From Polaromonas sp. AET17H-212 (lineage in GTDB: Bacteria; Pseudomonadota; Gammaproteobacteria; Burkholderiales; Burkholderiaceae_C): a DNA stretch of 64,000 nt. Both the position numbers and the translations under genes were made by a program. Positions 53,192 to 62,330 of this stretch are shown piece by piece (the first letter of the stretch is position 1; the number at the start of each line of letters is the position of its first letter). The DNA lies in assembly GCF_002379085.1 (NCBI RefSeq), contig NZ_NBZW01000011.1, positions 1-64,000 of the forward strand, written 5' to 3'. The notes beneath the pieces are model-generated. The model was not told the origin of the DNA and searched no databases. It saw only the letters and a program-made list of their open reading frames with translations.

Positions 53192-53833
53192 CTATTTCCG
53201 GCGCGCGACACCCGTCGCAAGCTGACTGGCCGCGTCCCAGTCCGGGCCGTCAAACCAGGCATCGCCGAGCAGAAAGGCGCGCAGCATGGGCAGCGCATCC
53301 AGACCCCAGAACAGCTTGCCGTCCACCGCCAGCGCGGGCACGCCAAACACACCCTGCGCGATGGCCTCGTCGCTGTGCGCCTTCAACTGCGCTTTCACGT
53401 CCGCACCCTCGATGTCGCGTTGCGGCGCCAGTGACGCCGCCAGTGCAACGAGCCGCTGCGGATCGGCCGCCTCCAGCCCGCTCTGCCACACATGGCGAAA
53501 CACGGTCTCGCAGACATACCGGTTGGGCGTGCCGTGCGCATCGCAGGCCACGGCCAGGCGCAGCAGGCCCAGCGGGTTGAACGGGTGACTGGCAGGCAGT
53601 TGCAGCCTGATGCCGTGCTGGTGGGCCAGCCACAACACCTGGCGGTAAGTCCAGTCGCGCTTGGCGGGGATTTCAGCGGGACCGAGCTGGCCGTGGTGCT
53701 TGAGCAGGCTGGCAAACAGCAGCGGCTTGTAGGTCACGCTGTAGCTGAGACCCTTCAGGGCCTCGGGCAGCTTCTCGAAAGCCAGGTAGGCATAGGGCGA
53801 GATGAAGTCAAGGTAGCAGGTGATGTGTTTCAT
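53192..53833 (-). CDS. 2-hydroxychromene-2-carboxylate isomerase family (DsbA/GST-kappa fold)
   Basis: 213 residues. CYLDFISPYAYLAFEKLP at the start has the Ser-Pro-Tyr of kappa GST-like isomerases; FGVPALAVDGKLFWGLDALPML is the C-terminal mark. Such proteins use glutathione and isomerise 2-hydroxychromene-2-carboxylate in aromatic breakdown, but many have other roles. It is last in a run of minus-strand genes. Starts at ATG 53833; the YbaK-DUF1289 gene ends 40 bases upstream. Confidence 0.87.
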   Translation of the reverse strand: MKHITCYLDFISPYAYLAFEKLPEALKGLSYSVTYKPLLFASLLKHHGQLGPAEIPAKRDWTYRQVLWLAHQHGIRLQLPASHPFNPLGLLRLAVACDAHGTPNRYVCETVFRHVWQSGLEAADPQRLVALAASLAPQRDIEGADVKAQLKAHSDEAIAQGVFGVPALAVDGKLFWGLDALPMLRAFLLGDAWFDGPDWDAASQLATGVARRK

Positions 53834-53873
53834 GGCACGCTCGCCGGAGTGGATGCGTTGAGGACGGTGTCCG

Positions 53874-54629
53874 TCAGGCTTGCAGCGCGGCCATGCGCTG
53901 CTCGATCAGGGTCCAGACCACACGTTTGCCCGCATCCGTCGCCCCGCTCCAGCCGGCAATTTCGTCGCGCGTCCGGAAGCAGCCCTCACACCAGCCGCTG
54001 ACCGCGTCCATGCGGCACACCGAGATGCAGGGCGAAGGAAGGTTTTCGGTCTGATCCTTTATGTCACGGGCGCGGGCCGCTACAAAAAAGATAGCATGTT
54101 GCTGCGCGACCTGTTCCTGCACCGGGTCCACCGCCACGTCGGCCACAGGCGCGCCGGTGAGAGCAACGAGCGCCTGCGGGCTGAGTTTGAACACGCCATG
54201 CGGGTGACCGGCCGCTGCCCAGACCTCTTCAAAACGGAACAGGCTCTGGTCGATCAGGGTGACGGGCGGTGTGGCATGCGCCAGCGGCGAGACGCCGCCT
54301 ATCGAAAAGCCGGTGCGGGTTTTGACAAACTCTGCGTCCGCCCGGCCCAGCCGCTTGCCATCGGGGCAGACCAGGGCTTCGACCTTGCGCTCGTCGACAC
54401 GCTGGTCGCCGGCCGTGATGACCAGCACCGCCGCGTCGTCGGACTTGCGGCGAAAGATGATGCTTTTGGCAATCTGGCCCAACGCAATGCCCAGGGCATC
54501 GGCCGCCTGCTGCGCAGTGCGCGCCGCGTCGTCCAGCATCACCGGCGAATGCGGGTGGCCCCTGGCCTGCAGTTCCGCGGCAACGCGCTGCACGCCTTCT
54601 GGCAACACCTTGAGCTCACTGCCACACAT
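53874..54629 (-). CDS. YbaK-like aminoacyl-tRNA deacylase fused to DUF1289
   Basis: 251 residues in two parts. Residues ~1-165 are a YbaK/ProX editing domain: SIIFRRKSDDAAVLVITAGDQRVDE, KRLGRADAEFVKTRTGFSIGGVSP and PVTLIDQSLFRFEEVWAAAG. It probably removes wrong amino acids from tRNA. Residues ~190-251 are a DUF1289 domain with its four Cys: SPCISVCRMD and GWCEGCFRTRDEI, ending WTLIEQR. The linker (~163-190) is encoded by a dispersed repeat. Start ATG 54629 overlaps the HMG-CoA lyase stop. Confidence 0.9.
   Translation of the reverse strand: MCGSELKVLPEGVQRVAAELQARGHPHSPVMLDDAARTAQQAADALGIALGQIAKSIIFRRKSDDAAVLVITAGDQRVDERKVEALVCPDGKRLGRADAEFVKTRTGFSIGGVSPLAHATPPVTLIDQSLFRFEEVWAAAGHPHGVFKLSPQALVALTGAPVADVAVDPVQEQVAQQHAIFFVAARARDIKDQTENLPSPCISVCRMDAVSGWCEGCFRTRDEIAGWSGATDAGKRVVWTLIEQRMAALQA
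54079..54135 (+). repeat. Dispersed ~60 bp repeat, copy 11 (junction of the YbaK and DUF1289 parts)
   Basis: Reads GCTACAAAAAAGATAGCATG, then TTGCTGCGCGACCTGTTCC, ending ACCGGGTCCACC. Arms and TGCGCG core fit. It covers the linker between the two domains, read antisense in the gene. Confidence 0.6.
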
Positions 54630-55537
54630 CACCCCAACCTCTTGTTGAGCAAGGCGGTGGCGGCGCGCGAATTGGGCTTGCGCTCCAGGTAGTCGCTGAT
54701 GAACTTGCCGGCATCGATCAGCTTGTCGAGGTCGATGCCGGTGTCTATGCCCATACCTTGCAGCAGGTAGACCACGTCTTCGGTCGCCACATTGCCGGTT
54801 GCGCCCTTGGCATACGGGCAGCCGCCCAGGCCGGCCGACGAGGTGTCGTAGTTCCAGATACCCATTTCGAGGCAGATCAGCGTGTTGGCCAGCGCCTGGC
54901 CATAGGTGTCGTGAAAATGCCCGGACAGCTCGTCGATGGCGTAGTGTTTCAGCGCGGCTTCCATCGCGCGCTGCACCTTCAGCGGCGTGCCCACGCCAAT
55001 CGTGTCGGCCACTCCGATGTGCTGCACACCGATGTCCTTGAGCAGGCGCGCCACCATCTCGACACGTTCGGGCGCGACCTCGCCTTCGTAAGGGCAGCCC
55101 ACGGCGCAGGAAATCGCACCGCGCACACGGATGTTGTGGGCCCGGGCGGCCTCGGCCACGGGACGGAAACGCTCAATGCTCTCGGCGATGGAGCAGTTGA
55201 TGTTGCGCTGGCTGAAAGCCTCGCTGGCGGCAGCGAACACGACAATTTCATCGGGTTTGGACAAGACGGCGGCCTCGAAACCCTTCATGTTAGGCGTCAG
55301 CACCGAATAACGCACACCGGGCTTGCGCGTGATGCCGGCCATGACCTCGGCAGCGTCCGCCATTTGCGGCACCCACTTGGGCGACACAAAACTGGTGACT
55401 TCAATTTCAGTGAGGCCGGCGTCCTGCAAGCGGTGCACCAGCTCGATCTTGACGGCGGCAGGCACCTGCGCCTTTTCGTTCTGCAGGCCGTCGCGCGGAC
55501 CCACATCAACGATTTTGACTTTGGAAGGTAATTGCAT
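54629..55537 (-). CDS. liuE: Hydroxymethylglutaryl-CoA lyase
   Basis: 302 residues. It splits HMG-CoA to acetoacetate and acetyl-CoA, the last step of leucine breakdown. VDVGPRDGLQNEK is the Arg-Asp catalytic start of the family, VTSFVSPKWVPQMAD follows, the metal-binding HFHDTYGQALAN holds the two His, and GLGGCPYAKGATGNVATED contains the catalytic Cys. ATG at 55537. Only 4 bases separate it from the 2-hydroxyacid dehydrogenase upstream, and it overlaps the next gene by one base. Confidence 0.95.
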   Translation of the reverse strand: MQLPSKVKIVDVGPRDGLQNEKAQVPAAVKIELVHRLQDAGLTEIEVTSFVSPKWVPQMADAAEVMAGITRKPGVRYSVLTPNMKGFEAAVLSKPDEIVVFAAASEAFSQRNINCSIAESIERFRPVAEAARAHNIRVRGAISCAVGCPYEGEVAPERVEMVARLLKDIGVQHIGVADTIGVGTPLKVQRAMEAALKHYAIDELSGHFHDTYGQALANTLICLEMGIWNYDTSSAGLGGCPYAKGATGNVATEDVVYLLQGMGIDTGIDLDKLIDAGKFISDYLERKPNSRAATALLNKRLG

Positions 55538-55541
55538 GGGG

Positions 55542-56471
55542 CTAGTATCCTTTTTTCGGGTCAACCACACCGGCAAGGCTGGCAATCGGTTGGCCCGCGT
55601 GGAGCGCCGCGATCTTGCCGGCAATCTGCGCAATGCTTTCCTCGCGCAGGGTCCGGGCCGAGGTGTGCGGCGTGACGGTGATGAGGGGGTGTTTCCAGAA
55701 AGGATGGGCGGCCGGCAGCGGTTCGGTGCGAAAGACATCCAGCGTGGCGCCGGCCAGATGGCCGCTGTCGAGCAGCGCGATCAGGTCCTCGTCCACCAGG
55801 TGCGTGCCGCGCGCCACGTTGACAACATAGCCGCCGGGCCGCAGCCTGGAGAGCGTTTGCCGGTTCATGATGTCCTGCGTGTCGGGGGTCAGCGGCAACA
55901 GGCACACCAGCACGCGTGTGCTCGAGAGGAAATCATCCAGCCCGGCCTGCCCTGAAAAACACTGCACGCCCGCTATCGTTTTGGCGGACCGGCTCCAGCC
56001 CAGAACCGGGTAGTCAAACTGCGCCAGCGCCCGGGCCACGCGTTCGCCGAGCACGCCCAGGCCCATGACGCCGACCGGAAAATCCTGGCGCAGCCGTGGC
56101 TTGCGGTAGGACCATGTGCCCTGTTTGACATCGGCCTCGTAGCCGTCGAATTCGCGAAAATGCCGGATCACCGCATGGCACACGTACTCGGCCATCTGCA
56201 CCGACATGCCGGCGTCGTCCAGCCGTACCACGGCCGCCTGGGGCGGCAGGCGCAGCTTCATCAGGGCATCCACGCCCGCCCCGATGTTGAACAAGGCCTT
56301 GAGCTGGGGCTGCTCGTCCAGAAACTGCTGGGGCGGCGCCCAGACCACCGCATAGTCTGCCGGCGCGGCGCCCGGCGCCCACTGTTCAACGTGATCGGCC
56401 GGAAAGGCGGCGCGCAACCCGGCCAGCCAGGGCTCGGCCTTGGTATCGGTACAACAAAAGGAAATTTTCAT
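55542..56471 (-). CDS. Glyoxylate/hydroxypyruvate reductase-like D-2-hydroxyacid dehydrogenase (GhrA type)
   Basis: 309 residues. NAD(P)-binding loop MGLGVLGERVARALAQF, catalytic Arg in VNVARGTHLVDEDLIAL, Glu in DVFRTEPLP and His in ITVTPHTSA. GhrA reduces glyoxylate and hydroxypyruvate. Here it sits between MCC alpha and HMG-CoA lyase, so may act in the same pathway or just share the operon. ATG 56471 with GAAA-rich upstream. Confidence 0.9.
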   Translation of the reverse strand: MKISFCCTDTKAEPWLAGLRAAFPADHVEQWAPGAAPADYAVVWAPPQQFLDEQPQLKALFNIGAGVDALMKLRLPPQAAVVRLDDAGMSVQMAEYVCHAVIRHFREFDGYEADVKQGTWSYRKPRLRQDFPVGVMGLGVLGERVARALAQFDYPVLGWSRSAKTIAGVQCFSGQAGLDDFLSSTRVLVCLLPLTPDTQDIMNRQTLSRLRPGGYVVNVARGTHLVDEDLIALLDSGHLAGATLDVFRTEPLPAAHPFWKHPLITVTPHTSARTLREESIAQIAGKIAALHAGQPIASLAGVVDPKKGY

Positions 56472-56529
56472 GCCTAGATTGTGCCGCGGGCGCGCGCTGT
56501 GTCGGCAACAGGCGCCGGGGCATTCGTCC

Positions 56530-58521
56530 TCAGGCCACCATCTTGAGCAGCTCCGCGCCCTCGGTGACCTGGTCGCCGGGGGCGTACAACACCTCCTGCA
56601 CCACACCGTCGGCCGGTGCGGCAATCGTGTGCTCCATCTTCATGGCTTCCATCACGGCCAGCGCCTGGCCCTTGCTCACCTTGTCACCGGCCTTCACCGC
56701 AAACGACACGACCTTGCCCGGCATGGGGGCGGTCAGGCGGCCGGCTTCGCCATGGGCTTCGCCGGCATGCGCCAGCTGGTCGATCACGGTGATCTGCGTG
56801 GCGCCCTGCCGGGCGAACACATGCACGGTTTCGCCGCGGCGGTAGATGTGCGCGCTGAGCCGTTGCTCGCCAAAACGGATGTCCACGGCGCCGCCGCTGC
56901 CGGCAAACACCAGCACCTGGTCCACGTCACCGACGGCCAGGCGCAGCGCACCGTCGTGCAGATAGGTCAGCTCGGCTTTCGCCGGCTCGCCATGGAACTC
57001 GAATTCGAAACGCCGCAGATTCAGGCCATGCGAACGCCAGCCATCCCGTTTGCTGAACGGGTCGTCTGTTTCCTGCGCTTTTTCTGCCAGCAGGCTCAAG
57101 GCCACGGCGGCGGCGGCCGCCAGCGGCAGGCCGAGTTTTTCCTGGTTGAACAGCACCGCCTCCTCGCGCGGAATCAGCGCGGTGTCCAGATCGGCCTGGG
57201 TAAACGAGCGGCTTTGCACCACATGGCGCAAGAACTGCACATTGGTGCTCAGGCCCACGATGTGCAATTGCGCCAGCGCTTCGTCCATGCGCGCCAGCGC
57301 CTGCTCGCGGTTGTCACCATGCACGATCAGCTTGGCGATCATCGAGTCGTAATACGGCGAGATCGCATCCCCTTCGCGCACGCCGGCATCCACACGCACC
57401 AGGCCGCGCTCGAACGCGACCGAGGGCGGCAGGCCGTAGACATGCAAGGTGCCGGTGGCGGGCAGGAAGTTGTTGTCGGGACTTTCGGCGCAGATGCGCG
57501 CTTCGATCGCATGGCCGTGGATACGCAACTGGTCCTGCGCCAGCGGCAGCTTTTCCCCCGAGGCCACGCGCAACTGCCACTCCACCAGGTCCAGCCCGGT
57601 GATGGCTTCGGTCACCGGGTGCTCCACCTGCAGGCGGGTGTTCATTTCCATGAAGAAGAAGTTCATCGTGCCGTCGGGGCGCTGCTCGACAATGAACTCC
57701 ACCGTGCCGGCGCCGACGTAGTTGACCGCCCGCGCCGCCGCCACCGCGGCCTCGCCCATCTCGCGGCGCATCGCTTCGGTCATGCCGGGCGCCGGCGCTT
57801 CTTCCAGCACTTTCTGGTGCCGGCGCTGCACCGAGCAATCGCGTTCGAACAGGTACACATAGTTGCCGTGGGTGTCACCAAACACCTGGATCTCGATGTG
57901 CCGCGGGCGCTGCGCGTACTTCTCCACCAGCACCGCGTCGTCGCCAAAACTGCTGATGGCTTCGCGCTTGCAGGACGCCAGCGCGGCCGCGAAGTCTTCC
58001 GACCTCTCGACCGCACGCATGCCCTTGCCGCCGCCGCCGGCACTCGCCTTGATCAACACCGGGTACCCGATGCTGTCGGCTTCACGCTGGAGCAGCGCCG
58101 GGTCCTGGTCGCTGCCGTGGTAACCGGGCACCAGCGGCACGCCGGCTTTTTCCATCAGCTGCTTGGACTCGGCCTTCAGGCCCATGGCCTTGATGGCCGA
58201 CGCCGGCGGGCCGATGAAGACCAGGCCGGCGTCGCCGCAGGCCTGTGCAAACTCCTCGTTTTCGCTGAGGAAACCGTAACCCGGGTGGATCGCCTCCGCA
58301 CCGGTGGCTTTCGCCGCGGCAATGATTTTTTCCCAGCGCAAGTAGCTGTCCTTGGGCGCACTGCCGCCGATGTGGATGGCCTCGTCGCACACACTGACAT
58401 GTTTGGCGCCGGCATCCGCGTCGGAATACACGGCGACGGTCTGGACGGCCATGCGGCGCGCGGTGGCGGCGACCCTGCAGGCGATTTCACCGCGATTCGC
58501 AATCAGAATTTTTTTAAACAT
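56530..58521 (-). CDS. liuD: 3-methylcrotonyl-CoA carboxylase, biotin-carrying alpha subunit
   Basis: 663 residues. MFKKILIANRGEIACRV starts the biotin carboxylase domain; ATP-grasp GGGGKGMR and FFMEMNTRLQVEHPVTE are intact. A BT-like domain follows (~470-570), and the C-terminal biotin carrier has AMKMEHT with the biotinylated Lys. It carboxylates biotin and, with LiuB, makes 3-methylglutaconyl-CoA from methylcrotonyl-CoA. The neighbours fix it as MCC rather than acetyl- or propionyl-CoA carboxylase. Its start overlaps the DUF4126 gene by 8 bases. Confidence 0.94.
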   Translation of the reverse strand: MFKKILIANRGEIACRVAATARRMAVQTVAVYSDADAGAKHVSVCDEAIHIGGSAPKDSYLRWEKIIAAAKATGAEAIHPGYGFLSENEEFAQACGDAGLVFIGPPASAIKAMGLKAESKQLMEKAGVPLVPGYHGSDQDPALLQREADSIGYPVLIKASAGGGGKGMRAVERSEDFAAALASCKREAISSFGDDAVLVEKYAQRPRHIEIQVFGDTHGNYVYLFERDCSVQRRHQKVLEEAPAPGMTEAMRREMGEAAVAAARAVNYVGAGTVEFIVEQRPDGTMNFFFMEMNTRLQVEHPVTEAITGLDLVEWQLRVASGEKLPLAQDQLRIHGHAIEARICAESPDNNFLPATGTLHVYGLPPSVAFERGLVRVDAGVREGDAISPYYDSMIAKLIVHGDNREQALARMDEALAQLHIVGLSTNVQFLRHVVQSRSFTQADLDTALIPREEAVLFNQEKLGLPLAAAAAVALSLLAEKAQETDDPFSKRDGWRSHGLNLRRFEFEFHGEPAKAELTYLHDGALRLAVGDVDQVLVFAGSGGAVDIRFGEQRLSAHIYRRGETVHVFARQGATQITVIDQLAHAGEAHGEAGRLTAPMPGKVVSFAVKAGDKVSKGQALAVMEAMKMEHTIAAPADGVVQEVLYAPGDQVTEGAELLKMVA

Positions 58522-59185
58522 GTCGGTCGTTCTTTGAGAAAGGGGATTTCAAGGTAAAGGCAGGAGGAGGCCCGGTATCGGGCTTGCCGCTGAAAATGCG
58601 TGCCACACGGGCAAACAGCTGCGTCAGGAAACGCCAACAGAGGCGGATCAGCCACACGCTGACCACCAGCACAAGCAGCAGCACGACCACAAACACCAGC
58701 GGGTGGGCAATCGCCAGCCACAGACCCAGCGGCACCAGGCCATCTTCGAGCAGGGACGCCCCGACGTTGCTAAAGGGTTCAGGCGAGGTGTTGATGGCCG
58801 CGCGGGTCGTCGCCTTGGTCGCATGGCTGGTGGCCGCCAGCGTGCCGCCCGCCAGCGCCGCAAGCAGCGCCATCAGGCCGCTGTCGGCGCCGAACACGCC
58901 GGCCGCCAGGGCCGCACCGGCGGGAATACGGATCATGGTGTGCACCACGTCCCACAACGAATCCAGCCCCGGAATCTTGTCGGCAAAAAATTCGACAAAC
59001 ACCATGAAGCCGCTGGCACCCAGCACCACCGGATGGGCCAGCAAATGCAGGCCGGGCGGCAGCGTGATCCAGCCCATGAAGCCGGCCAGGCCGGTCAGCA
59101 GCACCACCAGGTACAGCCGCACGCCGCTGGCCCAGCCGAGCGCGCCGGCGAGGGCAATCAGTTGTGCGGTGTCCATGGCCTGCAT
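58514..59185 (-). CDS. DUF4126 membrane protein
   Basis: 223 residues with about five membrane helices. AGALGWASGVRLYLVVLLTGLAG, FFADKIPGLDSLWDVVHTMIRIPAGA and HATKATTRAAINTSPEPFSN are the DUF4126 marks. The last part has two helices in VVVLLLVLVVSVWLIRLC. Role unknown. It lies within the leucine-degradation cluster but is not known from it; the coupled overlap with liuD suggests co-expression. Starts at ATG 59185 (or 59176). Confidence 0.85.
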   Translation of the reverse strand: MQAMDTAQLIALAGALGWASGVRLYLVVLLTGLAGFMGWITLPPGLHLLAHPVVLGASGFMVFVEFFADKIPGLDSLWDVVHTMIRIPAGAALAAGVFGADSGLMALLAALAGGTLAATSHATKATTRAAINTSPEPFSNVGASLLEDGLVPLGLWLAIAHPLVFVVVLLLVLVVSVWLIRLCWRFLTQLFARVARIFSGKPDTGPPPAFTLKSPFSKNDRHV

Positions 59186-59197
59186 CGCAATCCGCGC

Positions 59198-60334
59198 CTA
59201 TTGCCAGACGACAAAGTCGTCGACCGAATACAGCCGGCACTGGGCCTTGCTCTGGCGCTGGCAGTTCTCCAGCGCCCGTTTCAGCGGGTCTTCACCCCCG
59301 TCGGCCCAGCCCCAGGCGCCGTCGGGGCCGATGGCAAACGCGCGCGGAATCAGTTTTGTCAGATACGCCTGGTAGCCCGCACGCCCTGCGCTTTTGACAT
59401 GCGGCAGCTTGATGATATTTTCCAGCGCGGCAAAATCCGTTTCCGGCGGAAGGGGCGTCAGTCCAGCCGTGCCGTATTTGGCAAACTTCGCCTGTCGCTC
59501 GCTCGGCAGCCCCACGGCGGCCAGCAGGCGCGTGACTTCGGGCTGCCAGACCGGTTGGCCGGCACGCGACCCAAACAGGTGGTGCGCATCGCTTCCGAAC
59601 TCGCCAAAAGCCACCAGCCTGGCCTTGCCGCCCGCGGCCGTGTACTGCGCGTGCATGGCGCGAAAAGTGCTAGTGCTGAAGTAGCTGTCGTTGTCGCCGT
59701 AAAACCAGAGCGACGGCAGGCGGGTGTTCCGGGCATAACGGCCGGCGCCAAGCGCCAGGGCCTGCTCCCAGCCCGGGCACTTTTCCTGCCGCAGGCCGCC
59801 GGCAAAGTTGACCAGGGCTTTGACGCCGGGATAGGCTTGCGCGCCAAAGGCCAGCGTGGTCCAGCCGCCGTGCGACTGGCCCAGCACGACGATGTTGTTC
59901 CGGTCTGCCCACGGCTGCGCGGTCACGTAATCGAGCGTGGCCTTCACGTCACCGGCATGCGCCAGGCCGTTGCCCTCGAGATCGCAGCCGGCCCCGGCAT
60001 AGTTGCCGCCTGAGTTCGAGAACCCCTGCCGCATCGGGACAATGACCGCGTAGCCGCGCTGCAGAAAATAGCGGGCCGCAATCGCCGGGCGATAACGCGC
60101 CTGCTCACGCGCCTTGCCAAAGGCCTTGCCGTGGTTGATGATGGCCAGGGGAAAAGGCCCCGCGCCCTCGGGCTTGTAAACGGTGGTTTCCAGCGCAAGC
60201 GCCGGCGACCCGGCCTTGGGAATCAGGATCACCGTCTCGTTGAGCGAGGCATCCAGGTCGCCGGACTGCGCCGCGGCCGGGGCCAGCCAGGCCCCCAGCA
60301 GCGCAGCAACAAGAAACAGCGTCTTCAGCTTCAT
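59198..60334 (-). CDS. Secreted alpha/beta hydrolase
   Basis: 378 residues. Signal peptide LKTLFLVAALLGAWLAPAAA. INHGKAFGKA carries the oxyanion His-Gly and GQSHGGWTTLAFG the nucleophile Ser. The Asp and His of the triad are likely in WFYGDNDSYF and GSDAHHLFG. It resembles dienelactone-hydrolase-like/PAF-acetylhydrolase-type exported esterases. Substrate unknown. It lies 18 bases after the hydratase and 12 before the DUF4126 gene, so part of the same transcript. Confidence 0.82.
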   Translation of the reverse strand: MKLKTLFLVAALLGAWLAPAAAQSGDLDASLNETVILIPKAGSPALALETTVYKPEGAGPFPLAIINHGKAFGKAREQARYRPAIAARYFLQRGYAVIVPMRQGFSNSGGNYAGAGCDLEGNGLAHAGDVKATLDYVTAQPWADRNNIVVLGQSHGGWTTLAFGAQAYPGVKALVNFAGGLRQEKCPGWEQALALGAGRYARNTRLPSLWFYGDNDSYFSTSTFRAMHAQYTAAGGKARLVAFGEFGSDAHHLFGSRAGQPVWQPEVTRLLAAVGLPSERQAKFAKYGTAGLTPLPPETDFAALENIIKLPHVKSAGRAGYQAYLTKLIPRAFAIGPDGAWGWADGGEDPLKRALENCQRQSKAQCRLYSVDDFVVWQ

Positions 60335-60352
60335 GGTCGGTGCGCCGCGGTT

Positions 60353-61138
60353 TCAGGCCGACGGCAGCCAGTTCGGCTTGCGTTTTTGCAGAAAGGACTG
60401 CACGCCTTCGCGGCCTTCCGGGCTGACGCGGATGTCGGCAATGCCTTCCACCGTCATCTGCACCAGCGCCGGGGTGATGGCCTGCTCCGCCACGTCCTGC
60501 ACCAGTTGCTTGCACAGGCGCACCGCCTGCGGGCCGGCATTGACCAGCGTTTTCACCAGCTCGGCCACCTTGGCGTCGAGCTCGGCGGCACTCACCACCT
60601 CATGCACAAAGCCGATACGCAGGGCCTCTGCGGCACTGAACCGTTCGGCGGTCAGGAAGTAGCGGTGCGACGCGCGCGCGCCCATGGCGCGAATCACATA
60701 CGGGCTGATGGTCGCGGGAATCAGGCCCAGCTTCACTTCGCTGAGGCAATACCCGGCCGTGTCCACCGACACCGCCATGTCACAGGCCGCCACCAGGCCG
60801 GTGCCGCCGGCATACACGTCGCCCTGCACCCGCGCGATGGTCGGTTTGGGGCAGGCATAAATCACGCGCAGCATTTCCGCCAGCGCACCCGCATCGGCAA
60901 GGTTTTCCTCGCGCGAATAGGTGGCCATGCGTTTCATCCAGTTCAGGTCGGCCCCGGCACAGAAGGCCGTGCCGTTGGCCGCCAGCACGATGCAGCGCAC
61001 GTCGTCACGCGCGCCGAGGTCGCGGAAACACGCGGTCAGCTCGGCGATGACCTCGTCGTTAAAGGCGTTGCGAACCTCGGGGCGATTGAGGGTGACGGTG
61101 GCGACGCCGCCGTCGCAGGCCAGTTGCAGGTGATTCAT
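60353..61138 (-). CDS. liuC: Enoyl-CoA hydratase, probably 3-methylglutaconyl-CoA hydratase
   Basis: 261 residues. Crotonase fold: NRPEVRNAFNDEVIAEL, oxyanion AANGTAFCAGADLNWMKRMA, RVQGDVYAGGTGLVAACDMAVS, EVKLGLIPATISPYV. The Ala-Asp-Leu-Asn-Trp-Met run is the form seen in methylglutaconyl-CoA hydratases of leucine degradation. Lies between the acyl-CoA dehydrogenase and the alpha/beta hydrolase. Confidence 0.92.
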   Translation of the reverse strand: MNHLQLACDGGVATVTLNRPEVRNAFNDEVIAELTACFRDLGARDDVRCIVLAANGTAFCAGADLNWMKRMATYSREENLADAGALAEMLRVIYACPKPTIARVQGDVYAGGTGLVAACDMAVSVDTAGYCLSEVKLGLIPATISPYVIRAMGARASHRYFLTAERFSAAEALRIGFVHEVVSAAELDAKVAELVKTLVNAGPQAVRLCKQLVQDVAEQAITPALVQMTVEGIADIRVSPEGREGVQSFLQKRKPNWLPSA

Positions 61139-61172
61139 GGTTTCTTCCTCGGTAGCTCAGTAGCTCAATGGC

Positions 61173-62312
61173 TCAGTAACGCTTGGCCACTTCTTCCAGC
61201 ATCACTTCGGTGGCGCCACCGCCGATGGCCAGCACGCGTGCATCGCGCCACAGGCGCTCGATGGCGGTTTCGCGGATGAAGCCCATGCCGCCGTGGAACT
61301 GCTGGCAGGTCTGCACCACCTCGTTGACCAGCTCACCGGTCAGCGCCTTGAGCATGGACACGTCCTGCACGATGTCGTGGCCCTGGGTCACGCGCCAGGC
61401 GCAGTGGTACATGAAAGCGCGTGCGGCACGCGTCTTCGCGTCCAGCATGGCCAGGCGCTGGCGGATCACCTGCTGGTCCCACAGCGGCCCACCAAAGGCC
61501 TGGCGCTGGCGCACATAGTCGAGTGTCAGCTTGAGCGCCTGCTGGCAATGGCCCACCGCCATGGCGCCGAGCGCAATGCGTTCGGTCTGGAAGTTTTTCA
61601 TGACCGAATAAAAGCCCTTGCCTTCCTCGCCCAGCAGGTTCCAGGCGGGAATGCGCACGTTGTCAAAAATCAGTTCCGCCGTGTCGGACGACAGCCAGCC
61701 GGTTTTCTTCAGCGCGCGGCCGACGGTGAAACCCGGCGTGCCTTTCTCGACGATGAACATCGAGATGTCGCGCTTGCCCGGCCCGGTCTTGGCCGCAACG
61801 AAGTACAGGTCGGCATGCACACCGTTGGTGATGAACATCTTGGTGCCGTTGAGGACCCAGTCGCCGCCGTCACGTTTGGCCGTGCTGCGGATGCCGGCCA
61901 CGTCGGAGCCGGCGCCCGGCTCGGTGATGCCGACCGCGGTGATCAGCTCGCCGGCAATCACCCTCTTCAGGTACTTGTCTTTTTGTTCCGCATTGCCCGC
62001 GTGGTGCAGGTGCGGGCTGGCCATGTCGGTGTGGACCAGCACGGTGATGATGAAGCCGGCAAAGGTGGACTGCGACAGCGCCTCGGCAAACACCAGGTTG
62101 GTCATGGCGTCACTGTCGGCACCGCCGTATTTTTCTTCGTACATCAGGCCGAACAGGCCGGCGGCGCCCATGCGCTTGAGGACTTCGCGCGGCACAAAGC
62201 CCTGCTCCTCCCAGGCGGCGGCGTGCGGCTCGACTTCCTTGGCGATGAAGCGGCCGATCTGGTCGCGCAGGGATTCGTATTCGGGTGTGTCGTAAATGGA
62301 AGCGTTGGACAT
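61173..62312 (-). CDS. Acyl-CoA dehydrogenase
   Basis: 379 residues. FAD and substrate motifs: VGITEPGAGSDVAGIRS, WVLNGTKMFITNG, CQQFHGGMGFIRETAIERLWRDARVLAIGGGATEVM. The catalytic Glu is probably in the LVNEVVQ/GGGATEVM region as in relatives. Oxidises an acyl-CoA at the alpha-beta carbons. It lies next to LiuB where isovaleryl-CoA dehydrogenase is often found, but the N-terminus (SIYDTPEYESLRDQIGRFI) does not look like LiuA, so the substrate may be another branched or unsaturated acyl-CoA. Confidence 0.9.
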   Translation of the reverse strand: MSNASIYDTPEYESLRDQIGRFIAKEVEPHAAAWEEQGFVPREVLKRMGAAGLFGLMYEEKYGGADSDAMTNLVFAEALSQSTFAGFIITVLVHTDMASPHLHHAGNAEQKDKYLKRVIAGELITAVGITEPGAGSDVAGIRSTAKRDGGDWVLNGTKMFITNGVHADLYFVAAKTGPGKRDISMFIVEKGTPGFTVGRALKKTGWLSSDTAELIFDNVRIPAWNLLGEEGKGFYSVMKNFQTERIALGAMAVGHCQQALKLTLDYVRQRQAFGGPLWDQQVIRQRLAMLDAKTRAARAFMYHCAWRVTQGHDIVQDVSMLKALTGELVNEVVQTCQQFHGGMGFIRETAIERLWRDARVLAIGGGATEVMLEEVAKRY

Positions 62313-62330
62313 TTTCGTTTCCTGGGCCGG

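Noticed and set aside
61151..61180. tRNA-like GTAGCTCAG sequence upstream of the hydratase gene
   Set aside because: It is a short tandem repeat of GCTCAGTA/GCTCAATG with no acceptor, anticodon or T arms, so not a tRNA.
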